A stretch of DNA of 64,000 nt from Neorhizobium sp. NCHU2750 (GCF_003597675.1 NZ_CP030827.1:372001-436000); one strand, 5' to 3'. Counted from the first letter of the stretch, positions 26,382 to 35,188 are shown. Program-made: numbers and translations. The notes: generated from the letters alone by a model not told the origin.

Positions 26382-27707
26382 ATGCAAACCTCGTTCACCC
26401 CGGAACAGCTCGAAGATCCTCATGTCGCCGAATCCGAACAGATCCTCCGGCGCTGCGTCCATTGCGGCTTCTGTACTGCCACCTGTCCCACCTATGTGAC
26501 CTTGGGCAACGAGCTCGACAGCCCGCGCGGCCGCATCTATCTGATCAAGGACATGCTGGAGAACGACCGTGCGGCGGATGAAGAGGTCGTCACCCATATC
26601 GACCGCTGCCTGTCCTGCCTCTCCTGCGTCTCGACCTGTCCCTCTGGCGTCGACTACATGCATCTGGTCGATCATGCCCGTGTCCATATCGAGAAGACCT
26701 ATCGCCGCCCGCTTGCCGATCGGGCCATCCGCGCGCTTCTTGCCGTCATCCTGCCTTATCCGGCAAGGTTCCGGGCCGCCCTCGGTCTGGCAAGGTTCGG
26801 CCGGCCCCTGGCGCCGCTTTTAAGGCGCATCAAGGGTCTGACCCCGCTTGCAGCCATGCTCGATCTGGCGCCGAAATCGGCCGGTGCGCAACCGGTCGCA
26901 TTGAGCGGCGCCCAGCCGGTGCGCGGTATCCGGCGGGGCCGGGTGGCGCTTCTCTCCGGCTGTGCCCAGAGCGTACTCGATCCCGGCATCAACGCCGCGA
27001 CGATCAGGCTGCTGTCGCGCCTCGGCATCGAGGTCGTGCTGCCGCAAGGGGAGGGCTGCTGTGGCGCGCTCGTCCATCACATGGGGCGTGAGGAACAGGC
27101 GCTCGATTTCGCCCGCCGCAATGTCGATGTCTGGACCCGGGAAATGTCCAGAGGCGGAACGGGTGAGGGAGGATCGGGCGCTGGCCTCGACGCGATCATC
27201 ATCACCGCCTCGGGCTGCGGCACGACGATCAAGGATTATGGCCACATGCTGCGTTTCGACCCGGCCTATGCTGAAAAAGCGGCAAGCGTCTCGGCGCTGG
27301 CGCTGGATATTACCGAATATCTCGCCACGCTCGATCTGCCGCGGCAGGAGATGAAGCGCCTCACCGTCGCCTATCACTCCGCCTGTTCCATGCAGCATGG
27401 CCAGAAGATCACCAGCGCCCCGAAACTGCTTCTGAAGAATGCCGGCTTCACCGTTCGCGATCCGGCGGAGGGCCATCTCTGTTGCGGCTCGGCCGGCACC
27501 TACAACATTCTCCAGCCGGAAATCTCCGCCCTGTTGAAGGCCCGCAAGGTGAAGAATATCGAGGCGACCAGGGCCGATGTCATCGCCACCGGCAATATCG
27601 GCTGCATGACCCAGATCGGCGCGGCAAGCGCAATCCCGATCGTCCATACGGTTGAACTGCTCGACTGGGCCCATGGCGGGCCGAAGCCGGGGAAACTGAA
27701 GGGCTGA
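26382..27707 (+). CDS. glcF: Glycolate oxidase iron-sulfur subunit GlcF
   Basis: 441 residues. Two ferredoxin-type 4Fe-4S sites are at the N-terminus: CVHCGFCTATCP near residue 25 and CLSCLSCVSTCP near 76. Two CCG domains follow, with LSGCAQSVLDP, GEGCCGALVHHMG, YHSACSMQHGQ and HLCCGSAGTYN, the pattern of heterodisulfide-reductase-like quinone-linked proteins. It carries electrons from GlcD to membrane quinone. It starts one base after the glcE stop, so it is translationally coupled. An insertion of Gly/Arg (SRGGTGEGGSGAG) in the middle is low-complexity. Confidence 0.95.
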   Translation: MQTSFTPEQLEDPHVAESEQILRRCVHCGFCTATCPTYVTLGNELDSPRGRIYLIKDMLENDRAADEEVVTHIDRCLSCLSCVSTCPSGVDYMHLVDHARVHIEKTYRRPLADRAIRALLAVILPYPARFRAALGLARFGRPLAPLLRRIKGLTPLAAMLDLAPKSAGAQPVALSGAQPVRGIRRGRVALLSGCAQSVLDPGINAATIRLLSRLGIEVVLPQGEGCCGALVHHMGREEQALDFARRNVDVWTREMSRGGTGEGGSGAGLDAIIITASGCGTTIKDYGHMLRFDPAYAEKAASVSALALDITEYLATLDLPRQEMKRLTVAYHSACSMQHGQKITSAPKLLLKNAGFTVRDPAEGHLCCGSAGTYNILQPEISALLKARKVKNIEATRADVIATGNIGCMTQIGAASAIPIVHTVELLDWAHGGPKPGKLKG

Positions 27708-27727
27708 AGGGCTGCCTCATACTCAAC

Positions 27728-27843
27728 CCTCATCCCTGTGCTCGTCACAGGGATCCAGCAGCGCCGCGTCTGCGGCGCGGAAGAGTTTTTTCACGCGAAA
27801 GACTTCGCGTGGCTGGATTCCTGTGACAAGCACAGGAATGAGG
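27728..27843. repeat. 116-bp palindromic element with 32-bp imperfect inverted ends and two inner hairpins
   Basis: The outer arms 27728-27759 and 27812-27843 match at 29 of 32 positions. Inside are two perfect stem-loops: GCGCCGC/GCGGCGC (27761-27767, 27772-27778; GTCT loop) and CACGCGAA/TTCGCGTG (27792-27799, 27804-27811; AGAC loop). The result is a three-way junction like the larger element at 690-951, with different sequence. It lies after glcF and could serve as its transcription end. Confidence 0.85.
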
Positions 27844-27873
27844 GGAGACGCAAGGACTCCCCTCGACTCAAAA

Positions 27874-28557
27874 TCAGCCGCCGAAGATGGTGCGGAAAAT
27901 GTCGATGCCGCGATCCTTGAACGCCACGTCGCCCGGCTTCGAACCGGGGCCGATGACGACCACCTTGGTGCCGACCGGCGCGCGGCCATAGAGATCCTCG
28001 ACATCCTTGTTCATCATACGGATGCAGCCGGAAGACAGGTTGAGGCCGATCGACCATGGCTGGTTGGTGCCGTGGATGCGGAAGATCGTGTCGCGGCCAC
28101 CCTTGTAGAGATACATGGCGCGGGCGCCGAGCGGATTGTCCGGGCCGCCCTGCATCACGACCGGAAGCTTGATGCCTTCGCGTGCTTCGCGGGCGCGCAT
28201 TTCCGGCGGCGGCGTCCAGGTCGGCTATTCGGCCTTGCGGCCGATCTCGACCGTACCCGACCAGCCAAAACCATCGCGGCCGACGCCGATACCGTAGCGG
28301 GTCGCGCGGTTCGGCCCGTCGACGAAATAGAGGAACTTGTTGTTGGTATCGACGATGATCGTGCCCGGGGCCTCGCTGGTCGAGAAGCGAACGCTGCGAC
28401 GCTGGAATTTCGCCGGCACTTCCTTGTTGCGAACCTTGGGCGCGACGTCGCTTGCCGTCGTCTGAGGCTGCGCGTTTGCGCTTTCGATCGGTGCCGATAC
28501 GGCGAGTGCCGCTACGATCATGCCGGCGCCGGCCAGCATCAATTTACGCGATTTCAT
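27874..28557 (-). pseudogene. L,D-transpeptidase (YkuD) gene interrupted by an amber codon
   Basis: One frame runs from ATG 28557 (after AGGGGG) to the stop at 27874, 227 codons, but codon 111 (28225-28227) is TAG. The first part has a signal peptide (MKSRKLMLAGAGMIVAALAV) and the start of the YkuD domain (GTIIVDTNNKFLYFVDG); the second part has the intact catalytic motif HGTNQ...SSGCIRM. In the paralogue at 28732-29589 the same site reads RKAEWPSWTPP, so a TGG Trp codon has changed to TAG. Translation would give a 110-residue protein without the catalytic Cys. It may be a recent pseudogene, a sequencing error or, less likely, a suppressed stop. Confidence 0.88.
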
Positions 28558-28731
28558 CCTACCCCCTCGTGAATGTCGGATCGATAACTGAGGCAAAATG
28601 TCCCGGCCGGCGCCGCAGGGCAAGTCAAAGCCACGCGAAAGTGAGCGGATGATGAAAGACAAAATGGCCGGATCGTTGCGATCCGGCCACAGGATATCGG
28701 CTGCGAAAGGTAAAAAACTAAGCTGCAGGGC

Positions 28732-29589
28732 TCAGATCACGATGACCTTGGTACCCACCGGCACGCGGCCATAGAGATCGGTCACGTCTTCGTTGCGCAT
28801 GCGGATGCAGCCGGAAGACACGGCATTGCCGATCGTCCAGGGCGCATTGGTGCCGTGGATGCGGTAAAGCGTCGAGCCGAGATACATGGCGCGCGCGCCG
28901 AGCGGATTTGCCGGTCCGCCTTCCATGCGCGCCGGCAGGTAATGGCCCTTGGCTGCCTCGCGGTCGATCATGTCCTTCGGCGGGGTCCAGCTCGGCCATT
29001 CGGCCTTGCGCGTCACCGTATGGGCGCCGGCCCATTCGAAGCCTGGCTTGCCGACGCCGACGCCGTAACGCTTCGCCTTGCCGCCTTCCATGACGAGATA
29101 GAGGAAGCGGCTATTGGTATCGATGATGATCGTGCCCGGCTTTTCCTTGCTCTCATAGGTCACGATCTGCGGCAGGAACTGCGGATCGAGATGGCTGGGT
29201 GCCGGCTGGTTCGGCCGCATCGCCACCGGCTCGACTTCCCACGTATTGCCGAAGATGCCGTGGCGCACGATCGGCGCTCTCGCCGGCTGTGCCGTCTGCT
29301 GCATCGCTTGTTCCTGGGCTACCGCCTGCTCGGTGCCGGGGCGGCCCGGTGCAGCCGGATAATAGCTGTGCGGGGCAACCACCACCTGCGGCCGCATCTT
29401 CTGCTGCGGCTGCCGATAGGCCTGGCCCTGCGGCTTTGCCCCGAGCTGCATCAGCCACGGAGCAGTAAGATCCGGGCTCACCACCACCGGCGGCCGCTCG
29501 CGGTAACGGTCGTCTGCCTGCGCCGCATCAAGCGTGCTATTCGAAAACAGGGCAGCAAGGCCCAGTGCGAGAAGAAGTTTCGCCTTCAT
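28732..29589 (-). CDS. Periplasmic L,D-transpeptidase (YkuD/ErfK family)
   Basis: 285 residues. Signal peptide MKAKLLLALGLAALFSNSTL is cleaved near AAQA. A Pro/Gln-rich linker occupies about residues 45-105. The YkuD domain begins at PGTIIIDTNSRFLYLVMEGG and ends with the catalytic HGTNAPWTIG and SSGCIRMRN; Cys261 is the nucleophile. In rhizobia such enzymes make 3-3 peptidoglycan cross-links or anchor outer-membrane proteins, and there are many paralogues. The Met at 29589 gives the clean signal; a GTG four codons upstream is possible. It lies 174 bases upstream of the amber-interrupted paralogue on the same strand. Confidence 0.92.
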   Translation of the reverse strand: MKAKLLLALGLAALFSNSTLDAAQADDRYRERPPVVVSPDLTAPWLMQLGAKPQGQAYRQPQQKMRPQVVVAPHSYYPAAPGRPGTEQAVAQEQAMQQTAQPARAPIVRHGIFGNTWEVEPVAMRPNQPAPSHLDPQFLPQIVTYESKEKPGTIIIDTNSRFLYLVMEGGKAKRYGVGVGKPGFEWAGAHTVTRKAEWPSWTPPKDMIDREAAKGHYLPARMEGGPANPLGARAMYLGSTLYRIHGTNAPWTIGNAVSSGCIRMRNEDVTDLYGRVPVGTKVIVI

Positions 29590-29833
29590 GGTCGGATCCA
29601 CTCGTTACAATCACCGAAAGGGCCGCAAGGAAAGGCGGGCCCCGTTGACCCGCATGGTGAATTGAAGCTCAAAGCGAATGGTAAACGGGTGGCGTCTTTT
29701 ACCCGTCAAATACGATATAGCTTCGCTCAGGGTTACCCGCCGGTTCCAAAACATGGTTGCCCGAAGCTGAAACCGCCGCTAGTGCCGTTAACGATTGGAA
29801 TTTGGGTCTGGGAACATGGTCTGGGAGAAGGAA

Positions 29834-30457
29834 ATGGCGGGCATCATCACGGGAGAAGATGGCAAGGGGCGCTGCTTTTGGCATGGCGGGCTGGAGGATT
29901 ACCGCCGCTATCACGACGAGGAATGGGGCCGCCCGGTCACCGACGATTTCCGCCTGTTCGAGAAGATCTGCCTCGAAGGCTTTCAGTCTGGCCTTTCCTG
30001 GCTGACGATACTCAGGAAGCGCGAGAATTTTCGGGCCGCCTTTGCAGGCTTTGATTTCCACAAGGTGGCAGTCTTCGGCGAGGAGGATATCGAACGGCTG
30101 GTGGCCGATGCCGGTATCATCCGCCATCGCGGCAAGATCGTCTCGACCATCAACAATGCACGGCGCGCCATCGAACTGAAGGATGAATTCGGCTCGCTCG
30201 CCAAATTCTTCTGGAGTTTCGAGCCCGGCCCCGACATGCGGCCCAAGGTCATGGACCTCGACACGCTGCGCGCCAACCCGACGACGCCCGTTTCCGTCAC
30301 GCTGTCGAAAACCCTGAAGAAGCGTGGTTGGACCTTTGTCGGTCCGACCACCGTCTACGCCTTCATGCAGGCGATGGGCATGGTCAACGACCATCTCGAC
30401 GGCTGCTTCTGCCAGAGCGAGGTCGAGGACATGCGGCTGAAATTCAGGCGGCCATGA
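29834..30457 (+). CDS. tag: DNA-3-methyladenine glycosylase I
   Basis: 207 residues. The Tag signature at the N-terminus (RCFWHGGLEDYRRYHDEEWG) provides the zinc-binding Cys and His; SGLSWLTILRKRENFRAAF is the helix-hairpin region, and GTTTVYAFMQAMGMVNDH-type residues (here VGPTTVYAFMQAMGMVNDHL) end it with HLDGCFC, the second zinc pair. It removes 3-methyladenine from alkylated DNA. GGGAGAAGGA precedes the ATG at 29834, which was preferred over the Met at 29816. Its 3' end overlaps the convergent HAD gene by 14 bases. Confidence 0.94.
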   Translation: MAGIITGEDGKGRCFWHGGLEDYRRYHDEEWGRPVTDDFRLFEKICLEGFQSGLSWLTILRKRENFRAAFAGFDFHKVAVFGEEDIERLVADAGIIRHRGKIVSTINNARRAIELKDEFGSLAKFFWSFEPGPDMRPKVMDLDTLRANPTTPVSVTLSKTLKKRGWTFVGPTTVYAFMQAMGMVNDHLDGCFCQSEVEDMRLKFRRP

Positions 30458-31148
30458 TCTTTTCGACAAGCCCGGAGAGCTCGCCCAGATGTTCGATCTG
30501 GCGAAACCGCGGCGCATCGGTCGGCGCATCGACATGCTCGATCACCCAGGTCAGCGCATGCGGAATGAACACGCCATAGGCGCCCGCGGCAATCGCCGGC
30601 ACGATGTCGGATTTCAACGAATTGCCCACCATCATCGCCCGTTCCGGCCCGTCGGCGAGCTTTGAGAAGATCCGCCGATAGGTGGTGGCGTTCTTGTCGG
30701 AAACGATCTCGACCGCGTCGAAATAATCGCCGAGGCCCGATTGCGCCAGCTTGCGCTCCTGGTCGAACAGATCTCCCTTGGTAATCAGAACCAGGAGATA
30801 ATGGCCGTTCAGCGCTTGCAGCGTTTCTTCCACCTGCGGCATGCATTCGACCGGATGGCGGAGCAGATCGCGGCCGATATCGAGGATCCTGGTGATCGTC
30901 TCGGTTGGCACCTTGCCGTCGGTCACCTCGACCGCCGTCTCAATCATCGACAGGGTAAAACCCTTGATGCCGAAGCCGTAATATTCGAGATTGCGTTTCT
31001 CGGCTTCCAAAAGCCTTGCGGAAATATCCGCGCCCTCGGCAAAGTCGCCGAGCAGCATCTGGAAATGCTCTTCCGTCAGCCGGTAATATTGTTCGTTCTG
31101 CCAGAGCGTGTCGTCGGCATCAAAGCCGATAGCGGTAATCGGGCGCAT
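30444..31148 (-). CDS. HAD-superfamily hydrolase (subfamily I)
   Basis: 234 residues. Motif I is GFDADDTLW near residue 8 with the Asp nucleophile and second Asp; motif II VLITKGD near 121; motif III Lys in the VSDKNATTY stretch; motif IV MMVGNSLKSDI near 172. A helical cap lies between motif I and II. It is a phosphatase of unknown substrate, of the YjjG/GPH-like group. It is divergent from nothing obvious and converges on tag. Confidence 0.88.
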   Translation of the reverse strand: MRPITAIGFDADDTLWQNEQYYRLTEEHFQMLLGDFAEGADISARLLEAEKRNLEYYGFGIKGFTLSMIETAVEVTDGKVPTETITRILDIGRDLLRHPVECMPQVEETLQALNGHYLLVLITKGDLFDQERKLAQSGLGDYFDAVEIVSDKNATTYRRIFSKLADGPERAMMVGNSLKSDIVPAIAAGAYGVFIPHALTWVIEHVDAPTDAPRFRQIEHLGELSGLVEKIMAA

Positions 31149-31190
31149 GGGATCGTGCCTCCGGCCCTATCATATGGAGAAGGAAAATGC

Positions 31191-31217
31191 GCCGGGCAAG
31201 CGCTCTGCTCGCCCGGC
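31191..31217. terminator. Hairpin between the HAD gene start and the DUF305 gene end
   Basis: GCCGGGC (31191-31197) pairs with GCCCGGC (31211-31217). On the minus strand, T-rich bases (CATTTTCC) follow the stem, fitting termination of the DUF305 gene; on the plus strand ACGTTTTTG follows. Confidence 0.7.
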
Positions 31218-31242
31218 ACGTTTTTGTGTCGTCTGTTTTGTC

Positions 31243-31653
31243 TTACTTGGCGTGCTCTTTCAACCACGCCTGCATGTCGGCGATTTCCTGCTCCTGCGCC
31301 TTGATGATCGCCTCCGCAAGCTTCCGCTGGGTCGGATCCTTGCCGTATTGAAGCTCGACCTTGGCCATGTCGATCGCGCCCTGGTGATGGGCGATCATGC
31401 CGCGGGTGAAATCGACGTCGGCATCGCCCGAATAGTCGATCGACATGCCCTCATGCATCTTGGCATTGCCGGCCTTGAACGCCTTGGTCGACGCGCTGTC
31501 ATTGGCGTTAGCATCGCCCATCGCCATGCCGTTCATCTTCATGCCAGCCATGTCCATATTGGAATGGCTGCAGGCCGTATCTGCCGCGGAGGCAAGCGAG
31601 GTGGCAGAGAAAAGCGCAATCGCGGCTGCGGTAAAAAGGGTCGTTCTGGACAT
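31243..31653 (-). CDS. Periplasmic DUF305 protein, Met/His-rich, probable copper handling
   Basis: 136 residues. Signal peptide [20 protein letters not shown] ends near ASAA. The mature N-terminus is Met-rich ([17 protein letters not shown]). The DUF305 core follows with [20 protein letters not shown] and [10 protein letters not shown], the His/Met pattern of this ferritin-like helical family. Members are often found with copper resistance genes. AAGGAAAT precedes the ATG at 31653. The next gene upstream also encodes a Met/His/Cys-rich exported protein, so the pair probably binds Cu(I) or similar in the periplasm. Confidence 0.88.
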   Translation of the reverse strand: MSRTTLFTAAAIALFSATSLASAADTACSHSNMDMAGMKMNGMAMGDANANDSASTKAFKAGNAKMHEGMSIDYSGDADVDFTRGMIAHHQGAIDMAKVELQYGKDPTQRKLAEAIIKAQEQEIADMQAWLKEHAK

Positions 31654-31707
31654 GAGATTTCCTTCCGTGTCCTTGAAATCCGTTGTTCGATCTGTCGAAG
31701 AAAACGG

Positions 31708-32136
31708 TCAGACGCGCGGAGGCGGCACCAGCGGCTGAAGGCCGGAAACGATCAGCGAGGGACCTCTCTCCGGCGCGGGATAGCGATGGATCAGCCGGCC
31801 CGTATCGGCAAAGGTGATTTCCGCCGGTGTCACAAGACAGGCGGAGCAGAAGGGCGCGATGCAGATCTTGCCGCCCCCCGACCCGAAATGCGGGCAGGGC
31901 AAGCCTGACGCGGCCTGCATGACACCCGCATGCCGTTCCACCATCCGGCCAGCCTGCGACTTTGCCATGTCATGGTGGCCATCAGACATCGCCATCATCT
32001 GCCCCGGCATGTCGGTCGTCATGTCTGACGTCATCCCGGATCCCATCGGGCCGGACATCGATGGCATGCCGATTGCCGGCATGGCTCCGTAAAGAAGCCA
32101 GGCGGCAAACATCATCATGGCGGCGAGCTGTTTCAT
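31708..32136 (-). CDS. Met/His-rich exported protein with CxxC, possibly copper-related
   Basis: 142 residues. A hydrophobic N-terminus (MKQLAAMMMFAAWLLYGAMP) may be a signal peptide or anchor. The middle has 11 or so Met residues and a HH pair (MSGPMGSGMTSDMTTDMPGQ, MMAMSDGHHDM). A Cys-rich part CPHFGSGGGKICIAPFCSAC follows, then a hydrophobic-free tail with PERGPSLIVSGLQPLVPPPR. I do not recognise the family with certainty; the spacing of cysteines recalls DUF2946-type small exported proteins. It lies 54 bases upstream of the DUF305 gene. The Met at 32136 was chosen for the signal peptide. Role in metal binding is inference from composition and context. Confidence 0.68.
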   Translation of the reverse strand: MKQLAAMMMFAAWLLYGAMPAIGMPSMSGPMGSGMTSDMTTDMPGQMMAMSDGHHDMAKSQAGRMVERHAGVMQAASGLPCPHFGSGGGKICIAPFCSACLVTPAEITFADTGRLIHRYPAPERGPSLIVSGLQPLVPPPRV

Positions 32137-32229
32137 TGCAATGATTCTAAGCCAGAGGCGGCGGAAATCAAGCGACGCCGACATCATGTCTCAAGGGCCG
32201 CCTGCCGCAGGGTCTCAGGCCACGATCGA

Positions 32230-32982
32230 TCAGCAGGCGATGACCCGGTGCACCGCCTGCCGGTCGCGGCCGATCTCGCCGAAAGGCGCAACCGGCCAGT
32301 CCCAGCTGCGTTTGGCGGCCGGTGCCGGCACGCCGCAAAGCAGGTCGTCCGCCTCGATCGCCACCCCCTCGCGGTCGGTGACCTCATAGGCAAGATCGGT
32401 CAAAAGCGCCGTCTGGCACGGCAACCCGGCAAGCCCGTCGAGATGCGCCCGGATCAGCGTCGCGATGACCGCATCCGCGTCACCATGGCCGTCGCGCTCG
32501 ACAACCCTGCGGCAACCGACACCGATCTGCGAGACGATATTGGCCGAGACGACGAGATCGAGATAGGGCACTTGCCTGAGGAACGACAAGGGCTCCGGCG
32601 CGTGGCCTGCAAGCGCATCGGAGAGGCCGGAAAGATCCCGCGAGATCAGCCGCACGTTGTGAAGCCGCTTCGCCCTGATCCAGGCGCGAACACTGGCAAG
32701 ATGCACGAGATCGACCAGCACCACCGTATCGAAGGCCTTTGACAGGTCCATGATCGGCACGTCACGCAACAGGCCGGAACCGAGCACCACGGCGGTGCGC
32801 CGCTCCCGCATCGGCGCGATCGTCTCACGGATGAAGGCATGGCAGTTCTCTTCATGCGCCGCCCACTCTTTCGCGCACCGTCCGGCCCGGCCCCAGAGGC
32901 CGAGAGAAGAGCGGATGAAGGGGCGAAATTCCCGCGGCGTGACCATGGCGGTCGCGGCATATTGAATGGCTTCGAGGATCAT
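32230..32982 (-). CDS. Uncharacterised protein with a Rossmann-like, methyltransferase-type core
   Basis: 250 residues, no signal peptide. Residues 63-72 (TAVVLGSGLL) followed by RDVPI and VVLVDLVHLASVRAWI look like a nucleotide- or SAM-binding beta-alpha-beta unit with an acidic end of strand 2 (VLVD), and LVVSANIVSQIG at 143 looks like the next strand of such a fold (as in SAM enzymes). The C-terminus has ADDLLCGVPAPAAKRSWDWP and PFGEIGRDRQAVHRV. I do not recognise a named family. It is upstream of the Met-rich gene on the same strand with 93 bases between, and downstream of a toxin-antitoxin pair with 17 bases between; an operon with either is uncertain. Confidence 0.7.
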   Translation of the reverse strand: MILEAIQYAATAMVTPREFRPFIRSSLGLWGRAGRCAKEWAAHEENCHAFIRETIAPMRERRTAVVLGSGLLRDVPIMDLSKAFDTVVLVDLVHLASVRAWIRAKRLHNVRLISRDLSGLSDALAGHAPEPLSFLRQVPYLDLVVSANIVSQIGVGCRRVVERDGHGDADAVIATLIRAHLDGLAGLPCQTALLTDLAYEVTDREGVAIEADDLLCGVPAPAAKRSWDWPVAPFGEIGRDRQAVHRVIAC

Positions 32983-32999
32983 ACAATTACAGGCAAGGA

Positions 33000-33269
33000 C
33001 TAGCGGTAAATCTGGCGGCGGTGATCGACTTCCATCACCAGAACCACCAATCGTTGATCTTGTATGTCACAGATGATGCGATAGTCACCAACCCTGTAGC
33101 GCCAGAGATGTTTGAAATGGGGTCCCTGGAGAGCCTCGCCGAGTTGACGGGGATCGTCGAGCGGCTTCACCCGAGTGTGCAGGAAATCTCGTATGCGAGC
33201 GGACTCCGTATGCCCCATTTTCTTGAGCTGTTTGATCGCGGTCGCCTGAAACTCAATCGTCCAGGCCAA
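33000..33269 (-). CDS. RelE-family mRNA interferase toxin, TTG start
   Basis: 89 residues: [49 protein letters not shown] and QDQRLVVLVMEVDHRRQIY. The C-terminal RYRVGDYRI...VV..V.HR..IY is the RelE catalytic signature. No ATG fits; the TTG at 33269 puts the start of the fold in register and overlaps the antitoxin gene by 17 bases, typical of relBE. The toxin cuts mRNA in the ribosomal A site. It pairs with the antitoxin upstream. Confidence 0.84.
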   Translation of the reverse strand: MAWTIEFQATAIKQLKKMGHTESARIRDFLHTRVKPLDDPRQLGEALQGPHFKHLWRYRVGDYRIICDIQDQRLVVLVMEVDHRRQIYR

Positions 33270-33483
33270 GTTCGCGCTCCATCTCTTCCCAAGTGTAGGT
33301 ACGTTCGCCATTCCGAATGCGCTCCATCGCCGCTTCGGCGAGCGCAATGTCATGCAGATCCTCGAGATGCTGCTCGATGACGTCGCGCATATAGGCGTCC
33401 GGTGCGGCGCCCGCTTCGGCCGCATATTCCTCGACGAGCTTCATCATCTCATCCGGCATTTCGATCGTGACGCGCTTGTTCAT
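33253..33483 (-). CDS. RelB/DinJ-like antitoxin
   Basis: 76 residues. [20 protein letters not shown] is a ribbon-helix-helix N-terminus; the C-terminus ([20 protein letters not shown]) is the toxin-binding tail of the TA antitoxins that end in WEEM..ELGL. The ATG at 33483 is the first start giving that fold; a longer frame to 33735 has no matching sequence. It overlaps the toxin gene and lies upstream of it, so both form one autoregulated operon divergent from hisS. Confidence 0.82.
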   Translation of the reverse strand: MNKRVTIEMPDEMMKLVEEYAAEAGAAPDAYMRDVIEQHLEDLHDIALAEAAMERIRNGERTYTWEEMERELGLDD

Positions 33484-33628
33484 GGCGATGATCCCTCTGG
33501 TAGCGGACATATACCATCCGGTCCGACACTTCGCCAGCCGTCGCCCTTGCTGCATGGCGGTTGATCCTCTAAGAAACCGCTCGTATTTCGGGCCTTTCCC
33601 AAAGGCCATCAAGCGATGGATATCGATC

Positions 33629-35188
33629 ATGAACGACAAGAGCAAAAAGCCCCAGAAACTCAAGGCCCGCCTGCCGCGCGGCTTTGTTGACCGCTCGAGC
33701 GCCGATATCCATGCCACCAACGAGATGACCGCCAAGATCCGCGAGGTCTATGAGCGCTACGGTTTCGACCCGGTCGAAACGCCGCTGTTCGAATATACTG
33801 ATGCGCTGGGCAAGTTCCTGCCCGATAGCGACCGCCCCAACGAAGGCGTCTTCTCGCTGCAGGACGATGACGAGCAGTGGATGTCGCTGCGCTACGACCT
33901 GACGGCGCCGCTCGCCCGTCACGTGGCGGAGAATTTCAACGAGATCCAGCTGCCGTTCCGCACTTATCGCGCCGGCTATGTCTTCCGCAACGAGAAGCCG
34001 GGCCCGGGTCGTTTCCGCCAGTTCATGCAGTTCGATGCCGATACCGTCGGCGCGCCGGGCGTCCAGGCCGATGCCGAAATGTGCATGATGATGGCTGACA
34101 CGATGGAAGCGCTCGGCATCAGGCGCGGCGACTATGTGATCCGCGTCAACAACCGCAAGGTTCTCGACGGCGTCATGGAAGCGATCGGCCTCGGCGGTGA
34201 CGACAAGGCCGGCCAGCGTCTCAACGTGCTGCGCGCCATCGACAAGCTCGACAAGTTCGGCGAAGACGGCGTCAAGCTTCTCCTCGGCGAAGGCCGCAAG
34301 GATGAGAGCGGCGATTTCACCAAGGGTGCGGGCCTGAATAGCGACCAGATCGACAAGGTAACCGGCTTTGTCTCGTCTCTTGCTGTCGATAAAATTCTCG
34401 TCGATGACAAAGCTCTGGATTTGGTCGCTCTCGCAGAGAGTGCTTGCCAGCATTTGGATATTACGAGCCCAATGTTGACTGAGGGCTTCACGGAACTGAA
34501 GATAATTCAGTCTCTCGCGACCGGCGCAGGCTACTGCGCCGACCGCATCAAGATCGACCCGTCGGTCGTGCGCGGTCTCGAATATTACACCGGCCCGGTC
34601 TTCGAAGCCGAACTCCTGTTCGACGTCACCAACGAGAAGGGCGAGAAGGTTGTCTTCGGCTCGGTCGGCGGTGGCGGACGTTATGACGGCCTCGTGTCGC
34701 GCTTCATGGGCCAGCCGGTGCCGGCCACCGGCTTCTCCATCGGCGTCTCGCGCCTGATGACGGCCTTGAAAAACCTCGGCAAGCTCGGCCAGGACGAGGT
34801 CGTCGCACCCGTCCTCGTCACCGTCATGGATGGCGATGTCGACAGCATGGGCCGCTACCAGCGCTTCACGCAAGCGCTGCGCGCCGAAGGCATCCGCGCC
34901 GAAATGTACCAGGGCAACTGGAAGAAATTCGGCAACCAGCTGAAATATGCTGACCGCCGCGGCTGCCCGATCGCCATCATCCAGGGCGGCGACGAACGCG
35001 CCGAAGGCGTCGTGCAGCTGAAGGATCTAATCGAGGGCAAGCGTTTGTCCGGCGAGATCGAGGACAACGCCTCCTGGCGCGAGGCCCGTGTGGCGCAGGA
35101 GACAGTCTCCGAAGCAGATCTCGTCGCCAAGGTGAAGGACATTCTCGCAGCTCAGGCGGAAGATCGCAGGCGGGCCAAGGATGTTTGA
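33629..35188 (+). CDS. hisS: Histidyl-tRNA synthetase (alphaproteobacterial divergent type)
   Basis: 519 residues, longer than the 424 of E. coli. Class II motif 1 is near residue 25 ([20 protein letters not shown]), motif 2 is [20 protein letters not shown] near 128, the HisA loop [11 protein letters not shown] lies near 314, and motif 3 [12 protein letters not shown] near 369; an anticodon-binding domain ends it ([10 protein letters not shown] onward). The motif 2 loop (KPGPGRFRQ) differs from the RPQKGRYRQ of standard enzymes, as in the alphaproteobacterial group whose tRNA-His lacks G-1. The Met at 33629 starts the fold. Codon use is unusual between about 34355 and 34510. hisZ follows after a repeat pair. 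Confidence 0.95.
   Translation: MNDKSKKPQKLKARLPRGFVDRSSADIHATNEMTAKIREVYERYGFDPVETPLFEYTDALGKFLPDSDRPNEGVFSLQDDDEQWMSLRYDLTAPLARHVAENFNEIQLPFRTYRAGYVFRNEKPGPGRFRQFMQFDADTVGAPGVQADAEMCMMMADTMEALGIRRGDYVIRVNNRKVLDGVMEAIGLGGDDKAGQRLNVLRAIDKLDKFGEDGVKLLLGEGRKDESGDFTKGAGLNSDQIDKVTGFVSSLAVDKILVDDKALDLVALAESACQHLDITSPMLTEGFTELKIIQSLATGAGYCADRIKIDPSVVRGLEYYTGPVFEAELLFDVTNEKGEKVVFGSVGGGGRYDGLVSRFMGQPVPATGFSIGVSRLMTALKNLGKLGQDEVVAPVLVTVMDGDVDSMGRYQRFTQALRAEGIRAEMYQGNWKKFGNQLKYADRRGCPIAIIQGGDERAEGVVQLKDLIEGKRLSGEIEDNASWREARVAQETVSEADLVAKVKDILAAQAEDRRRAKDV

Noticed and set aside
33467..33628. Extended start for hisS overlapping the antitoxin start
   Set aside because: No family similarity in the added 54 residues; overlaps the divergent antitoxin's upstream region.
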